A stretch of 6,926 bases of DNA from Nitrospiria bacterium (GTDB lineage: Bacteria > Nitrospirota > CAKKRA01 > 9FT-COMBO-42-15), in the NCBI GenBank assembly GCA_919902475.1, contig CAKKRA010000247.1:1-6926 (forward strand), given 5' to 3'. Positions within the stretch are counted from its first letter, which is position 1. Every line of letters starts with the position of its first letter. The notes beneath the pieces are model-generated. The model saw only the letters and a program-made list of their open reading frames with translations, did no database searches and had not been told where the DNA came from. A program made the position numbers and the translations under genes. Below, one piece after another: positions 6,567-6,926 of this stretch.

Positions 6567-6926
6567 TGCCTCTTCCCTATAACTGCCTCAACAGCTTCAA
6601 ACACCTCATCCACGCTTATATTCTCCATGCATTTCTGGTATTCACATTTTTTGCTGACGCACGGATCACATGTCTTCCACTTCTGTATGACCCTGTGTTT
6701 TTCCCTATTATAATACGGCCCGGTTATTCGGTAGTCTGCAACTGCATAGAGCGCCACAACAGATGCGCCGACTGCAACGGCAATATGCATTATTCCTGTG
6801 TCGCCTGTAATCAAAACCTTAAATCGTTTCACCAAAGCTGGCACCTGCTTCAAGGGAATTTCACCAGCAGCGACAATTACTCCTTTTCCAATCTCTTTTC
6901 CAATCCTCTTACAATAATCTCTCTCT
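6563..6926 (-). CDS. Glycosyltransferase family 9 (heptosyltransferase-like), C-terminal part; 5' end outside window
   Basis: The frame is open from the right window edge to the TGA at 6565-6563, giving about 121 residues of a GT9 heptosyltransferase-family enzyme, roughly its last third. It shows the end of the nucleotide-sugar-binding domain: VIVAAGEIPLKQVPALVKRF, then ITGDTGIMHIAVAVGASVVALY with the signature DTGxxHIA (His codon near 6787), TGPYY, and a terminal cysteine set C-x2-C-x4-C-x4-C (CDPCVSKKCEYQKC) followed by ISVDEVFEAVEAV. The complete GT9 gene at 3016-4143 has a similarly placed four-cysteine set and a similar tail. A TTG at 6853 is internal to the domain and is not the start. 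The gene overlaps the following GT4 gene by four bases. The DTGxxH motif is intact here, unlike in the second GT9. The donor could be ADP-heptose or another sugar. Confidence 0.92.
   Translation of the reverse strand, partial: ERDYCKRIGKEIGKGVIVAAGEIPLKQVPALVKRFKVLITGDTGIMHIAVAVGASVVALYAVADYRITGPYYNREKHRVIQKWKTCDPCVSKKCEYQKCMENISVDEVFEAVEAVIGKRQ
6883..6906 (-). repeat. 12-bp in-frame tandem duplication in the partial GT9 gene
   Basis: CTTTTCCAATCT (6883-6894) is followed directly by CTTTTCCAATCC (6895-6906) on the plus strand, matching at 11 of 12 positions. On the coding strand this gives the peptide IGKE-IGKG, in the loop before the strand VIVAAGE. The length of 12 keeps the frame. Confidence 0.75.

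Noticed and set aside
6851..6853. TTG at 6853 as start of a short 96-residue GT9-like protein
   Set aside because: The frame stays open upstream to the window edge with family-like sequence (VIVAAGEIPL), so the gene is simply cut by the window.
1..6926. CRISPR array, tRNA genes, insertion sequence or phage attachment site
   Set aside because: No regularly spaced repeats with spacers, no tRNA-like arms and no transposase or integrase frame were seen; the heptamer tracts are direct tandem repeats without spacers.

Overview
The window looks like chromosomal DNA of a Gram-negative bacterium with a moderately AT-rich genome. It combines a housekeeping translation gene (gatB) with an envelope-glycan cluster of glycosyltransferases and an O-antigen ligase/polymerase-type membrane protein. 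The lineage cannot be fixed from the sequence. Heptosyltransferase-family enzymes and a ligase-type protein argue for an LPS-making outer membrane, and the short heptamer repeats inside genes recall uncultured groundwater/sediment lineages (Nitrospirota- or Desulfobacterota-like), but that is only an impression.

Layout, with almost everything on the minus strand. Read in transcription order from the right edge: the C-terminal part of a GT9 (heptosyltransferase-family) enzyme (6563-6926, cut by the window edge); a GT4-type glycosyltransferase (5415-6566, coupled by an ATGA overlap); a second GT4-type enzyme (4140-5360); a complete GT9 enzyme (3016-4143, TTG start in a TTGA overlap); and a polytopic O-antigen ligase/Wzy-type protein (1727-2965). 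Gaps are at most 54 bases, so this reads as one operon. Facing it on the plus strand is a 5'-truncated remnant of an MTAP/PNP-family purine nucleoside phosphorylase (1339-1692). Then, again on the minus strand, comes gatB (1-1260), which starts inside the window with a good ribosome binding site and a plausible extended -10 promoter, and runs off the left edge.

How the genes fit together: the four glycosyltransferases would add sugars to lipid-linked or lipid A-core acceptors on the cytoplasmic face of the inner membrane. The ligase-type protein would then transfer or polymerise finished glycan on the periplasmic face. GatB is unrelated: it is part of the Asp/Glu-tRNA amidotransferase. The nucleoside phosphorylase remnant appears to be debris between the two units.

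I see no convincing new biological system. The more unusual points are two heptamer tandem tracts read in frame inside two different glycosyltransferases, a 12-bp in-frame tandem duplication in a third, a His-to-Tyr change in the signature motif of the complete GT9 enzyme, and the phosphorylase remnant. There is no gene-free stretch longer than 300 bases, and I recognised no tRNA, rRNA, CRISPR array, insertion sequence or strong intrinsic terminator.
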